Assembly: GCA_030729385.1 (NCBI GenBank)
Contig: JANQXM010000062.1
Span: 1 to 55,867, forward strand
Reading direction: 5' to 3'
From: Opitutales bacterium
Lineage (GTDB): Bacteria; Verrucomicrobiota; Verrucomicrobiia; Opitutales; Coraliomargaritaceae
DNA length: 55,867 bases
The notes beneath the pieces are model-generated. The model was given only the letters and a program-made list of their open reading frames with translations, did no database searches and was not told the origin of the DNA. This document shows positions 42,397-51,350 of this stretch, piece after piece. A program made the position numbers and the translations under genes. Each line of letters begins with the position of its first letter. Positions within the stretch are counted from its first letter, which is position 1.

Positions 42397-43848
42397 ATGA
42401 AACTACTCAATAAGACTCTCTGCCTTTTCGTTGCGCTTGTAACGCTTACCTCGACACCTACCTTTGCGGATTCGATCGACGACAGCCACATGGAGTGGTG
42501 GCGCGAAGCGCGCTATGGTATGTTTATCCATTGGGGTCTTTATTCCATTGCCGGTGGTGAGTGGAAGGGGAAGGACTACGGTAAGGAGCAGGGTGGTGCG
42601 AGTGCTGAATGGCTCATGAACAGCGCGAAGATTCACGGTAAGGAATACCGCAATGCGCTGGCTCCTCAGTTTAATCCAACAGACTTTGATGCCGAAGAGT
42701 GGGTCTCCTTGGCTAAAGAATCTGGAATGAAATACATCGTCATCACTTCGAAGCACCATGACGGGTTCTGTCTGTTCGACACCGATGCCACTGACTACAA
42801 CGTGATGGACGCCACTCCTTTCAAGCGTGATATCATCAAGGAACTTGCCGACGAATGTGCGAAGCAGGATATCAAGTTCGGTGTGTATTACTCTCAGTTC
42901 AAGGACTGGTATCACCGTTCGCGTGGTAAAGTAAAAGGCACTTTGAGTAATGATGAGTATCTCAAGCTCGTTGAAAAGAACCTTGAAGAGCTGCTGACCA
43001 ATTACGGCGAAATGGCCGTCCTGTGGTTTGACGTTGGTGGCAACGATGTGATTGAAGCCGATGCGCAAGGTGCGCGTGTTCGTGAGCTCCAGCCCAATTC
43101 TGCGATCTGCAGTCGCCTCTACAGTCGCCGGGTGTCGGTTGATAAACAAAAATACGCCGACTTCAATTCTTTGCCGGATCGCATGCTTCCTTCAGAGCGT
43201 ATGACGGTAGATTCCGAGACCTGTATGACCATGCGTCACAACTGGGGCTATGACCACACCGACGACGCTTGGAAAAGCGAGAAGGACATCGTCGAATTCT
43301 TGGCGCTGTGTGCGGCACGCGGTGTGAATCTGCTACTCAACGTTGGTCCTGACCCGAAAGGAAATATCCTTTCCGAGGAAACTGTTCGCCTGCAAGCAGC
43401 CGGCAAATGGTTGGCTGTTAATGGTGATTCGATCTACGGCACAACTGCATCACCTGTTGATTTTGATTTTTTGTGGGGAGCGATGACACAAAAGGATCAG
43501 ACCATTTACTTGCATGTTCTTGAGTGGAAGAAGGAAGGTGTTGAGTTCAATGGTATTGTCGGCAAGCCAAGCAAAGTTTACTTTCTTGCGGATGAGAAGC
43601 GTGAAGCGCTGCCGGTTTCCTATGACGCCAATGGCCACATCACTAAGATTGATGTGCCCGCAGAAGCGCCGGACTTTAGAAATACAGTCATTGCTGTTGA
43701 ATATGATGCACCGATTGTCACTGATGAGAATGCGAAGGGTAAATACCACTGGTATACCACACGCAGTAAGCGTCATACCGAGATCAAGCACAATCCTCAT
43801 GCAGGACAAACCGAGCTACTTGAAGCAGTTAAAGCAGCACGCCATTAA
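42397..43848 (+). CDS. Secreted alpha-L-fucosidase (GH29)
   Basis: The protein has 483 residues. A signal peptide (1-24, MKLLNKTLCLFVALVTLTST and a few more) leads to the GH29 barrel: MFIHWGLYSIAGGEW near residue 42, TSKHHDGFCLFDT (118-130) and the nucleophile D212 in VLWFDVGGND. It removes terminal alpha-L-fucose with retention. The upstream ATG at 42313 would place the signal 28 residues inside, so it is rejected. Neighbouring sulfatases and GH97 suggest action on sulfated fucan after desulfation. Confidence 0.94.
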   Translation: MKLLNKTLCLFVALVTLTSTPTFADSIDDSHMEWWREARYGMFIHWGLYSIAGGEWKGKDYGKEQGGASAEWLMNSAKIHGKEYRNALAPQFNPTDFDAEEWVSLAKESGMKYIVITSKHHDGFCLFDTDATDYNVMDATPFKRDIIKELADECAKQDIKFGVYYSQFKDWYHRSRGKVKGTLSNDEYLKLVEKNLEELLTNYGEMAVLWFDVGGNDVIEADAQGARVRELQPNSAICSRLYSRRVSVDKQKYADFNSLPDRMLPSERMTVDSETCMTMRHNWGYDHTDDAWKSEKDIVEFLALCAARGVNLLLNVGPDPKGNILSEETVRLQAAGKWLAVNGDSIYGTTASPVDFDFLWGAMTQKDQTIYLHVLEWKKEGVEFNGIVGKPSKVYFLADEKREALPVSYDANGHITKIDVPAEAPDFRNTVIAVEYDAPIVTDENAKGKYHWYTTRSKRHTEIKHNPHAGQTELLEAVKAARH

Positions 43849-44214
43849 GCGATATTAAACATTCATCGAAGGCTCGATAAGTATTTCAGGGAATTGGCTT
43901 TACCGTCAGCGGTTTCACCTGGGCGAGTGTGATTTTACGCACAAACAACCTATGGAACTGTAGAGCAAGGCTTCGCGTCTACCAATGTTTACTTCATCAA
44001 TGGTTCACGTGGAGTAAGCATTTTCTCGCAATCACTTGATGCTAGAACAGGTTTTCTGAGGTAATATGTGAACTTAAATTATGTTACACCGATCTGAGTC
44101 GAGCTTGTCTTCGATGATGGAAGGGGAATACCTTTAAATTGCTAAATTCCAATTGTAGGTGAGAATGACCATCAGCACTTTTCTAAACTTACTGAGACCA
44201 CAAAAAATACATTA
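43849..44214. other. 366-bp gap with no assignable gene
   Basis: No RNA gene, strong terminator or recognisable protein is seen. One plus-strand frame (about 43935-44060) is open for some 38 codons and ends with a segment NVYFINGSRGVSIFSQ, but I cannot match it to a family. It may be another eroded remnant, like those before the fucosidase, and holds the GH97 promoter. Confidence 0.5.
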
Positions 44215-46089
44215 ATGAAGATGAATAAATATACAGGAATATTGTTTGGGGCTGCATTCGCGGTATCTCAGTTGTTTTCGGCACCAGTGGACGTTAAGTC
44301 TCCTGATGAGCAGATTTCTGCATCGTTCGATGTTAAAAACGGGGTGCTCCATTATAAAGTCGCGAAGAATGGAGATCCGGTGGTTGGTGAATCGAAGCTG
44401 GAAATTATTGCTGGTGCGAAGATGGCCTTAGTGAATCAATCGGTTCGAGCCAACGATACAAGTTGGGAGCCGACATGGGGGCAATTCAGCACGGTCCGTG
44501 ATCACCATAATGAGCTGACGCTGGAGCTGACTGCAAATGGTATGCCGGTGAAACTGCTTTGCCGCGTGTTTGATCGCGGTGTCGGCTTGCGCTTTGTGCT
44601 GTCGGAGGCATCGAAGGGGCAGAAACTCACTTTCTATAATGCTTACCGTTTGATCGAAGAGGAGGGCTTTTACTGTCCGAAAGGCGAGCAGGGGGTCGCC
44701 GGACCGCTGTCGCTTAAGCAGCTCAGTTCTGTGAAGGTGCCTACTGTTGTCGAGCGTGCGGATGGCAGTGCATTGGCCTTACACGAGTCAGATATTTATT
44801 CCGCCGTCGGCTTCGGGGCAATGAAGCTGAGCTATAACTCTGAGATCCAGTCCTTTATTTCATCTAGCTCGGCGACATCAAGCGGTGCGGGGCAAATTAC
44901 ACCATGGCGAGTGATCCTTTTGGATAACAGCATCGGCGAACTCACCGTAAATATGGTGACCATGAATCTTGCTGCTCCTCTGGCTTTAGAAGACGACAGT
45001 TGGATCGTGCCAGGCAAGGGACTTTGGGACTGGCGGGTCCATGGCTACAATAACGGTGACTTCGTTTACGGTATCGATACTCGTAGCTACTTCCGCTATA
45101 TCGATTTTTGCTCCGATCAGGGCATCGAATATTTCACTGTGGACGACCACTGGTTCAAGAGCGCGAAGGATGGAAAAATGGTTGTCGCGCCGGAGGTCGA
45201 CATCGAAAAGGTGATGGCTTACGCCAAGGAAAAGGGCGTGAAAATCAAGCTCTACTATGACCGTAAGAAGGGTGACTTTGGTGACGAAACCCTGTTTAGC
45301 TACTACGCTGGATTGGGTGCTTCGGGTATGAAATATGGTTTCATGGGTAGTAAAGTGGATTTTACCCGAGCTGCAATGGAGGCGGCTGCAGAGCATGAGA
45401 TGGTGATAAACTTCCACGATGGTCCTGTGCCAATGACGGGGGTGGAACGCACTTTGCCGAACTTGATTAGCCGTGAGTATTGCCATGCGCAGCAGGACAG
45501 TCGCCGTGCTTTTACGCCAGAAACTTTCCTGAAAATGGTCATGGTCAACGGGTTGGTTGGACCGCTCGACATGGCCAATGGTAATTTCGGACTGAACAGT
45601 ATCAATGCCGGTGAGCGTCAGAAAGGTCCTCGAAAGAAGAACAGCTACGTATCAACCGTAGTGAGTGAGGTGGCCCGCACATTGGTCGTTTACTCCGGCC
45701 TCATCACTCTGCCCGATGCACCTGAAGAATATTTGAAGAAGGCTGACCTGTTTGAATTCCTGAAGCGCATGCCAGCAACATGGGATGATTCCCGAGTTCT
45801 TGATGCGAATATCGACAGCTACATTAGCATCGCACGCCGCACTGGCGACACTTGGTTTGTCGGCTCTGTTAACAACAGTCACGAGCGCACCTTGGATGTG
45901 TCGCTCGACTTCTTGGACGCGAACAAGACTTACAAGGCGACTTTTTATCAAGATGCACCGGACACGCACGGCGGAACAAATGCCGAATCTTATGAAATCA
46001 AAACAGCTAGTGTGAAGCGCGGCGATGTCATTAAGGCGAAGATGGCCGTTGGTGGTGGGCACGCTATGATTTTGGAACCTATCAACTAA
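44215..46089 (+). CDS. Secreted GH97-family glycoside hydrolase, retaining alpha-galactosidase-like
   Basis: The protein has 624 residues with a signal peptide (1-22, ending FSAP). The N-terminal beta-sandwich (VKSPDEQISASFDVKNGVL) is followed by a TIM barrel with DDHWFKSAKDG, GFMGSKVDFTR (D382, the nucleophile position of retaining GH97 members), NFHDGPVPMTGVERTLPN and SREYCHAQ with the probable acid/base Glu. A C-terminal beta domain ends the protein. Retaining GH97 enzymes are alpha-galactosidases or related; inverting ones lack the Asp. The next gene starts 16 bp later, so it is co-transcribed with the second sulfatase. Confidence 0.9.
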   Translation: MKMNKYTGILFGAAFAVSQLFSAPVDVKSPDEQISASFDVKNGVLHYKVAKNGDPVVGESKLEIIAGAKMALVNQSVRANDTSWEPTWGQFSTVRDHHNELTLELTANGMPVKLLCRVFDRGVGLRFVLSEASKGQKLTFYNAYRLIEEEGFYCPKGEQGVAGPLSLKQLSSVKVPTVVERADGSALALHESDIYSAVGFGAMKLSYNSEIQSFISSSSATSSGAGQITPWRVILLDNSIGELTVNMVTMNLAAPLALEDDSWIVPGKGLWDWRVHGYNNGDFVYGIDTRSYFRYIDFCSDQGIEYFTVDDHWFKSAKDGKMVVAPEVDIEKVMAYAKEKGVKIKLYYDRKKGDFGDETLFSYYAGLGASGMKYGFMGSKVDFTRAAMEAAAEHEMVINFHDGPVPMTGVERTLPNLISREYCHAQQDSRRAFTPETFLKMVMVNGLVGPLDMANGNFGLNSINAGERQKGPRKKNSYVSTVVSEVARTLVVYSGLITLPDAPEEYLKKADLFEFLKRMPATWDDSRVLDANIDSYISIARRTGDTWFVGSVNNSHERTLDVSLDFLDANKTYKATFYQDAPDTHGGTNAESYEIKTASVKRGDVIKAKMAVGGGHAMILEPIN

Positions 46090-46105
46090 TTACTGAAATA
46101 TTTTT

Positions 46106-47602
46106 ATGAAACGATATTTGTTCACAGTTCTGTCTGCTTGTCTGGGTTTGATTTCATCCGTTTCGGCGGCGAAACCAAATATAATTTTCATACTCGCTGA
46201 CGACTTGGGATATGGTGACGTGCAATGCCTGAATCCAGAGCAGGGCAAAATTGCCACGCCTCACATGGATCAATTGGCAGCGCAAGGCATGATGTTTACT
46301 GATGCGCACACTAGCTCTTCAGTCTGCACTCCGACCCGCTATGGTATTTTGACTGGTCGCTATAACTGGCGCAGTCGAATGCAGAGTGGCGTGTTGTTTG
46401 GTTTTGATCAGCCACTGATTGCTCCGGATCGCTTAACTGTTGCTGGGGTGTTAAAAGAGCAGGGCTACAAGACGGCCATGGTCGGTAAATGGCATTTGGG
46501 CTTGGGGCTTCGTAATCCTGATGGGAAACCTACGAAAGGGAAAATGGCTCAAGTCAATGGTGTGGATTGGAGCGCCCGTATTACTGGTGGACCTGTTGAT
46601 CTAGGCTTTGACTATTGGTATGGCATAGCTGCGTCGTTGGACATGCCTCCATATATTTATATCGAGAATGATCGCTTTATTGGTGAGTGCACCACAATGA
46701 AAGCTTTTCATCGCAATGGACCGGCTCATGCCGACTTTGAGGCGGTGGATGTGTTACCTGAGATCGGTCGTAAATCAGCCGAATACATTCAGCAGCAAAA
46801 AGCAGATCAACCCTTTTTCATGTATATACCGCTGACATCGCCACATGCGCCGATTGTTCCAACCGATGAATGGAAGGGTAAAAGCGAGTTGGGGACATAT
46901 GGTGATTTTGTGATGAACACCGATGCGGTGGTTGGTCAGATTGTGGACGCCGTCGATGCTGCAGGTCTCGCGGACAATACGCTGATCATTGTCACTAGTG
47001 ATAACGGCTGTTCGAAGGTCGCTGATATTCCTGCTTTGAAAGCGCAGGGACATTATCCCAACGCGAATTTCCGTGGATCGAAATCGGATATTTGGGACGG
47101 CGGTCATCGCGTGCCATTCATCGTGCGTTGGCCTGCGACAGTGCAACCAGGTTCATCGAGTAGCGAAATCATTTGCACGACTGACTTGATGGCAACCTGC
47201 GCTGAATTGTCTGGTTCCAAGCTGCCTGAGAATGCCGGTGAAGACAGTGTAAGTTTTGCTCCAGCATTCAAAGGTGAGTCCATTGTCTCGACTCGTAAGG
47301 GTGTTATTCATCATTCAGTTAGCGGTCAGTTTGCATATCGCGAAGGTAAGTGGAAATTGCTCCTGACTAAAGGCTCTGGCGGTTGGACCAAGGAACCTAT
47401 GTCCGATAATTCGCCTGCGCAGCTCTATGACATGGAGGCGGATCCCAGAGAGCAAAACAATCTATATAGCACACACCCTGAAGTTGTTGATCGCCTGCTT
47501 GCCCAATTGGAATCGGACGTGAACCGCGGTCGCAGCACTGCAGGTCAAAAGCAAAGCAATGATGTTAAGAGCGTTAACTTTAAGAGATCTTTTAAGAAAT
47601 AA
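46106..47602 (+). CDS. Secreted S1-family sulfatase
   Basis: The protein has 498 residues. A signal peptide (1-21) precedes AKPNIIFILADDLGYGDV. The formylglycine motif is C74-T-P-T-R78, with GILTGRY after it, the Thr variant of CxPxR. VGKWHLG and VTSDNGCS complete the active site. The similarity in length and motifs to the sulfatase at 40510 is general; they are different subfamilies. It is the last gene of the cluster, 16 bp after the GH97 gene. Confidence 0.93.
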   Translation: MKRYLFTVLSACLGLISSVSAAKPNIIFILADDLGYGDVQCLNPEQGKIATPHMDQLAAQGMMFTDAHTSSSVCTPTRYGILTGRYNWRSRMQSGVLFGFDQPLIAPDRLTVAGVLKEQGYKTAMVGKWHLGLGLRNPDGKPTKGKMAQVNGVDWSARITGGPVDLGFDYWYGIAASLDMPPYIYIENDRFIGECTTMKAFHRNGPAHADFEAVDVLPEIGRKSAEYIQQQKADQPFFMYIPLTSPHAPIVPTDEWKGKSELGTYGDFVMNTDAVVGQIVDAVDAAGLADNTLIIVTSDNGCSKVADIPALKAQGHYPNANFRGSKSDIWDGGHRVPFIVRWPATVQPGSSSSEIICTTDLMATCAELSGSKLPENAGEDSVSFAPAFKGESIVSTRKGVIHHSVSGQFAYREGKWKLLLTKGSGGWTKEPMSDNSPAQLYDMEADPREQNNLYSTHPEVVDRLLAQLESDVNRGRSTAGQKQSNDVKSVNFKRSFKK

Positions 47603-47639
47603 AGCTACTTTACAAAGGTGGCGGGGTGCTTTGCTTTGT

Positions 47640-48680
47640 TTACCACAAATTTGAGCTGATCCCGTTTGAAAGAGCATCTTTTGCGTCAAAATTAATCTCT
47701 GGCACGAAGCGCATACCTGTTTGTTTTTCGATTTCATTGATCGAAGTGAGGAATTGCTTAAAGGAGCTGCCCTCTGCCGCGTCTACAGGGATGAGTAGTG
47801 CGAGCGCGCGAAGGCCGCCTGATTCGGTGAGATCAAAGATGATAATGTATACGGCGTCGGGTAAGGGGATCCCAGAGGCTAGCTTGGTTTGTTCTTTGTG
47901 GTAAACTGGTCCGGTGTAGATCCAGATGTCGTCAAAGCGCTTGGGGTAACTGGAAGTAATTTTGTCCATCAGTGGCGTCCAAATGTTATCTGCAAAGTCG
48001 ATCGACATGGGTGCGTAATTAGTAATGAGCTGTGCTTCATCTCTACCTGCGGTGCCATAGGTGCTGGATAATGCTTTTTCGGGCGCGAAGGCAGTGGGAC
48101 CCCATTTGTTCAGTTGCAAATCACTACTTTTCGGGCTGTTCACTCGAGGGTCTTCGTAGAGGTTGCCATCGGATGGGGTGGCCTTCTCTGCCTTTACATT
48201 TGAGAGGCGGAACGCGACGCAGACAGTTTGGCGTTCTTTCTCATCGTAGAAGTTAATGTAAGACTTGTTTTGCAGCACACGCAGCGCTTTACGTGTTTGC
48301 GGCATTCCAGCGAGAATCGGACTATCACCTCGCCCGAGTTCGCCACCGTCGACGATGAAGCCTTCACTGGATGGGATCGTGTCGTATAGACGGTCAAATA
48401 CGCCTGCGATAGGACTGGGCATCCAGCGTGGCTGGCGTATCGAGTTCATGGATTGCATCGCCACTTTATCGATTTTGCCACGGATTTCAAAGGAGCCGAA
48501 GTAGTAGATCGCTCCAATGGCGATTATGAGGATCGCGAAAAAGGCTAGCCCCAAGAGGCAGACCTTCTTGAGATGGCTTGAACTCGACTTTTTATTATTC
48601 GTCTTTCGACGAGTCGGTGCAGATTTGCGCGTCGATTTACGGGCAGTGGTTTTCTTGGTCGCGCGCTTTTTTACAGCCAT
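47640..48680 (-). CDS. Membrane-anchored endonuclease-like (NUC1 fold) protein lacking the catalytic His
   Basis: The protein has 346 residues from ATG 48680. Residues 1-40 are strongly basic (KKRATKKTTARKSTRKSAP), residues 41-65 form a transmembrane helix, and the rest is extracytoplasmic. The C-terminal half follows the DNA/RNA non-specific endonuclease pattern: Asn and Trp in ADNIWTPLMDKI, then IWIYTGPVY and GIPLPDAVYIIIFD. The place of the catalytic DRGH motif reads GRDEAQLITNYAPMS, with Gln in place of His. The enzyme may be inactive or have another role. It stands alone, with the sulfatase convergent and msrA 27 bp away on the same strand. Confidence 0.7.
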   Translation of the reverse strand: MAVKKRATKKTTARKSTRKSAPTRRKTNNKKSSSSHLKKVCLLGLAFFAILIIAIGAIYYFGSFEIRGKIDKVAMQSMNSIRQPRWMPSPIAGVFDRLYDTIPSSEGFIVDGGELGRGDSPILAGMPQTRKALRVLQNKSYINFYDEKERQTVCVAFRLSNVKAEKATPSDGNLYEDPRVNSPKSSDLQLNKWGPTAFAPEKALSSTYGTAGRDEAQLITNYAPMSIDFADNIWTPLMDKITSSYPKRFDDIWIYTGPVYHKEQTKLASGIPLPDAVYIIIFDLTESGGLRALALLIPVDAAEGSSFKQFLTSINEIEKQTGMRFVPEINFDAKDALSNGISSNLW

Positions 48681-48707
48681 GCGCACATACAAACCAAGAC
48701 TCTGCGT

Positions 48708-49328
48708 TTATTCAAGATCGAGCTTCTTCAATTTTGGAGCGATCACCATCTGACAGTAGGGTGCCGTCTTATTCAGGCGGTAGTAGTCTTGATGGTAGTC
48801 TTCGGCCACATAGAAGGTGCTTGCGGCTGTGATCTCTGTGACAATGGGTTCCTCGAAGCCAGCTTGTGCAGCTGTCTTGGAAGCCTCGGCGGTAACGCGT
48901 TGCGCATCGCTATGGTAGAAAACCGCGGATCGGTATTGTGTGCCGCTGTCCGCGCCTTGTCGGTTCAAAGTGGTGGGGTTATGGGAGCGCCATAGCCAAG
49001 CGAGTAGGGTGTCGAAGGAAATGACTGTAGGCTCAAATTGGATTTGTGTGACCTCCGCATGGCCAGTTGTGCCTGTGCAGATTTCACGATAAGTGGGGTT
49101 TTTCGTTTTGCCGCCCATATATCCAGATGTGACAGAGTGGACGCCGTCGAGGTTTTCAAACACGGCTTCTACGCACCAGAAGCATCCGGCGCCAAATGTT
49201 GCGGTTTCGAGTGCGGTATTTTCTGTGTCAGGCATAGTGGTTTCTTTAGTTTCCGATTTTTCTGCTGTGCAGGCAACTGCAGTGAGAAGTGAAATGAGAA
49301 TGGAGAGGACAGTTAAACGTGGTTTCAT
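48708..49328 (-). CDS. msrA: Peptide methionine sulfoxide reductase MsrA, lipoprotein
   Basis: The protein has 206 residues. A lipoprotein signal ends at TAVACT (Cys 20), so it is anchored outside the cytoplasm and repairs oxidised methionine in exported proteins. The active Cys is in FGAGCFWCVEAVF, followed by the family segments VTSGYMGG, HAEVTQIQF and AEDYHQDYY. The C-terminal recycling Cys is probably CQMVIAPK. The gene is followed by the endonuclease-like gene on the same strand. Confidence 0.95.
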   Translation of the reverse strand: MKPRLTVLSILISLLTAVACTAEKSETKETTMPDTENTALETATFGAGCFWCVEAVFENLDGVHSVTSGYMGGKTKNPTYREICTGTTGHAEVTQIQFEPTVISFDTLLAWLWRSHNPTTLNRQGADSGTQYRSAVFYHSDAQRVTAEASKTAAQAGFEEPIVTEITAASTFYVAEDYHQDYYRLNKTAPYCQMVIAPKLKKLDLE

Positions 49329-49445
49329 AATTGGAATGCGGGATGCGCGATGGGGGATTAGCTTCTTTGTGATTAGATTCTGTGGCAGCGAAATTATTCC
49401 CGAAAGATTGATTGCTTAGATTTCCCTCCCGAATCGCGTCTGACG

Positions 49446-49712
49446 TTACAACGAGATCACACCAGGGACTTGGGCAACGCGTTGGTAGATGGCGATCACT
49501 TCGTCGGAAGAGTGCATGTGCATTTCCATTGTATATGCAATGAAACGCCCAGAGGAAGACTCGTTAGCACGAACCGGATCGTCCGCAAAAAGCGCGAGGA
49601 CAGTTTCGGTCTGGTCTTTTGGGACGATAAACTTGAACGGGTAGAGGCATGGCCAATCGTAGTTGGCATCCAACGAGGAACGGAAGGAGTCGAGTGATTC
49701 ATCTTCTTTCAT
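49446..49712 (-). CDS. DUF493 (YbeD-like) family protein
   Basis: The 88-residue protein matches the small DUF493/YbeD ACT-like fold: YPFKFIVPKDQTETVLALF near the start, SSSGRFIAYTMEMHM and a C-terminal IYQRVAQVPGVISL. It may be an allosteric regulator; the E. coli relative lies beside lipoate genes. Here lpdA, a lipoyl-dependent enzyme gene, is the divergent neighbour, which may not be chance. An upstream start at 49835 is rejected since it adds 41 residues absent from the family. Confidence 0.8.
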   Translation of the reverse strand: MKEDESLDSFRSSLDANYDWPCLYPFKFIVPKDQTETVLALFADDPVRANESSSGRFIAYTMEMHMHSSDEVIAIYQRVAQVPGVISL

Positions 49713-49881
49713 AAGGTGAGGTAGTATAACAGACACATCGCGTCCTGTCCAAAACCGAGTGATCTTTTTAACAGAATCCGTTCTTGAGTGCCTCCTGGCA
49801 TTGACGCGCCCCATCTCAAGTGTTTGTCTGACCAATTCGTTTCAGAGGCTCTAGTCCTTAAAAATCTACGATCTATACATC

Positions 49882-51279
49882 ATGGCTAATACTACTAAAT
49901 ACGATCTCGTCGTCATCGGCGGAGGACCTGCTGGCTACGCTGCAGCGATTCGCGCGGGGCAACTCGGCAAAAAAGTCGCTTGTGTTGAGCAAGAGCGCCC
50001 TGGTGGCACTTGCTTGAATTGGGGCTGTATCCCTTCCAAAGCACTTCTCAAGAGTGCGGAGTTGTTCAATAAAATCAATCATTGTGAAGATTTCGGTCTG
50101 AGTGTGAAGGGTGCGAGTTTTGATTTCACAAAAATCATTCAGCGCTCCCGCGGTGTTTCTGAAAACATGGCCAAGGGTATCGAATTTCTTTTTAAAAAGA
50201 ACAAGGTCGAATATATCAAAGGTGTGGGCACGATCTCTGTGCCAGGCATGGTGGAAGTGACTGAGGGACCAGATAAGGGCAAAATCCTTTCCGCTGAGAA
50301 AATCTTGATCGCGACTGGCTGTAAGCCTCGCCAATTACCTGACATTGAAGTCGACGGTGAGCGCATCATGACATCCCGCCAAGCTTTGGAAATGAAGACC
50401 CAGCCCAAGTCCATCGTGATCGTCGGCGCGGGCGCAATTGGTGCTGAGTTTGCATATTTCTTAAATGCTTTTGGCACTAAAGTGACACTGGTCGAAATGC
50501 TCGATCAAGTATTGCCAGTAGAAGACCACGAAGTGGCTGCTGTCGTAGCCAAAGAGTTCAAAGCCCAAGGCATTGATTGCCGCACTTCGACTGCAGTTCA
50601 GAACATCAAGGTTGCTAAAAACAATGTGAAGATGGACCTCGTGAAAGGTGATAAGACTGAGTCTGTGACTGCCGATAGCGTGCTGGTTGCGATCGGCGTG
50701 GTTGCGAACACTGCAGGTCTTCTTTCCCCGCGTGTGAAGCTCGCTCAAGATCGCGGCTATATCAAAGTGGATGACAACTATGAATCTTCCGTTAAGGGAA
50801 TCTACGCAGCTGGCGACATCATTGGGCCACCATGGCTCGCGCACGTAGCCACATACGAAGCCGTCCAAGCCGTCCAAGGTATGTTTGGCCATAGTAAGGC
50901 TAAGCAGGTTAAGAGCTTCCCCGGTTGCACATACTGTCTTCCTCAAGTGGCTTCCATCGGTAAGACCGAGAAGAAACTTAAGGAAGAAGGCATCGCCTAT
51001 AAAGTCGGTAAGTTCCCATTCATGGCATCCGGCAAAGCAGTGGCATCCAATGCTTCAGTTGGTTTCGTAAAATTGCTTGTCGGTGAAAAGTATGGCGAAA
51101 TTCTCGGCGCTCATATCGTCGGCGGTGAGGCGACTGAAATGATCGCAGAATATGGTCTCGGTATCCAACTCGAAGCCACTGCTGAAGACATTCATCATAC
51201 CATCCACGCGCACCCAACCATGAGTGAAGCGATGATGGAAGCTGCGGCCGCCGTCTTCGGTGAAGCGATTCACATCTAA
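49882..51279 (+). CDS. lpdA: Dihydrolipoyl dehydrogenase (E3)
   Basis: The 465-residue flavoprotein oxidises dihydrolipoyl groups of 2-oxoacid dehydrogenase complexes or the glycine cleavage system with NAD. It has FAD motif GGGPAGYAAAIRAG, redox disulfide GGTCLNWGCIPSK, NAD motif IVGAGAIGAEFAYF, and the catalytic His of HAHPTMSEAMMEAA. No E1 or E2 gene is adjacent, so it is an unlinked E3 shared by complexes. A strong terminator follows. Confidence 0.96.
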   Translation: MANTTKYDLVVIGGGPAGYAAAIRAGQLGKKVACVEQERPGGTCLNWGCIPSKALLKSAELFNKINHCEDFGLSVKGASFDFTKIIQRSRGVSENMAKGIEFLFKKNKVEYIKGVGTISVPGMVEVTEGPDKGKILSAEKILIATGCKPRQLPDIEVDGERIMTSRQALEMKTQPKSIVIVGAGAIGAEFAYFLNAFGTKVTLVEMLDQVLPVEDHEVAAVVAKEFKAQGIDCRTSTAVQNIKVAKNNVKMDLVKGDKTESVTADSVLVAIGVVANTAGLLSPRVKLAQDRGYIKVDDNYESSVKGIYAAGDIIGPPWLAHVATYEAVQAVQGMFGHSKAKQVKSFPGCTYCLPQVASIGKTEKKLKEEGIAYKVGKFPFMASGKAVASNASVGFVKLLVGEKYGEILGAHIVGGEATEMIAEYGLGIQLEATAEDIHHTIHAHPTMSEAMMEAAAAVFGEAIHI

Positions 51280-51297
51280 GTGAACGATTTTTAAGAA

Positions 51298-51329
51298 CAA
51301 AGGCCGGGCGGTTGCGTCCGGCCTTTTTT
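51298..51329 (+). terminator. Rho-independent terminator of lpdA
   Basis: AGGCCGG (51301-51307) pairs with CCGGCCT (51318-51324) around a 10-nt loop and runs into six T. Confidence 0.92.
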
Positions 51330-51350
51330 GTGTCTTGTATCTGATAACAC

